From positions 1 through 6,304 of the forward strand of contig CAKRRG010000111.1 of NCBI GenBank assembly GCA_934394545.1: a stretch of DNA of 6,304 nt, given 5' to 3'. Source of the stretch: an uncultured Blautia sp. (GTDB lineage: Bacteria > Bacillota > Clostridia > Lachnospirales > Lachnospiraceae). The notes under the pieces were generated by a model, which did not search any database, was not told the origin of the DNA, and saw nothing but the letters and a program-made list of their open reading frames with translations. The position numbers and the translations under genes are program-made. The stretch's first letter is position 1. Each line of letters starts with the position of its first letter. This document shows, one piece after another, positions 6,259-6,304 of the stretch.

Positions 6259-6304
6259 TAAAAGTAAAAAAAGGGTTTCCTGGAATTTGCTGTTCTGTTA
6301 TCTT
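6254..6304 (+). CDS. Possible start of a membrane or exported protein, cut off by window edge
   Basis: From the ATG at 6254 the frame stays open to the window edge, reading MNKSKKRVSWNLLFCYL: a basic N-terminus followed by a hydrophobic run, the pattern of a signal anchor or first membrane helix. AAGGAAAA at 6239-6246 gives a moderate ribosome binding site at usable spacing. The same frame has earlier ATGs at 6188, 6203 and 6221; 6221 (reading MEKLTDKENKC before the basic stretch) has GAGG at 6205-6208 upstream and is a fair alternative. Only 17 codons are visible from 6254, so no family can be named. The gene would be divergent from the small minus-strand gene. A promoter-like element overlaps this start, which lowers confidence. 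Confidence 0.4.
   Translation, partial: MNKSKKRVSWNLLFCYL

Noticed and set aside
6266..6280. Run of seven A followed by GGGTTTCC, considered as a minus-strand terminator of a gene to the right
   Set aside because: Read on the minus strand, the bases before the T-run can form only about a three-pair stem, too weak to call.

Overview
The window looks like chromosome of a Gram-positive anaerobe of the Clostridia, most likely a gut Lachnospiraceae relative. This is inferred from moderate GC content, codon usage rich in AAA, GGA and AGA, AGGAGG-type ribosome binding sites, and protein families known to me from gut Firmicutes. No rRNA, tRNA, CRISPR array, insertion sequence or phage gene is visible.

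Positions 1 to 5804 hold a tight plus-strand gene cluster, very probably one operon entered in its middle. The order is: the 3' part of cutC (a TIM-barrel protein linked to copper homeostasis); an 831-residue transglutaminase-like protein; a 419-residue cytosolic M28 zinc aminopeptidase-like protein with a PA insert; and a 495-residue fusion of two thioredoxin-like domains with a six-helix CcdA/DsbD membrane domain. Gaps are 12 nt and 3 nt, and the last junction is an ATGA overlap, so the four genes are probably co-transcribed and the last two translationally coupled.

The themes are thiol chemistry and peptide processing. The transglutaminase-like protein is an internal duplication. Its first copy keeps the Cys and His of the catalytic triad; its second copy has lost both. 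Its C-terminus looks like a thioredoxin fold with only one active-site cysteine. The last gene joins two CxxC domains to a membrane electron conduit, yet has no signal peptide and cannot be extended upstream. A working idea, inference only, is that the membrane protein moves reducing equivalents while the transglutaminase-like protein and the peptidase act on a shared peptide or protein substrate.

Positions 5803 to 5860 carry a nested inverted repeat where the operon meets a convergent minus-strand gene (5830-6132). That gene encodes a 100-residue protein I do not recognise, with a convincing Shine-Dalgarno sequence. The last 170 bases are upstream sequence of this small gene, with a possible minus-strand promoter, a short inverted repeat, and either the first codons of a divergent plus-strand gene or a plus-strand promoter. 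The window edge prevents deciding.
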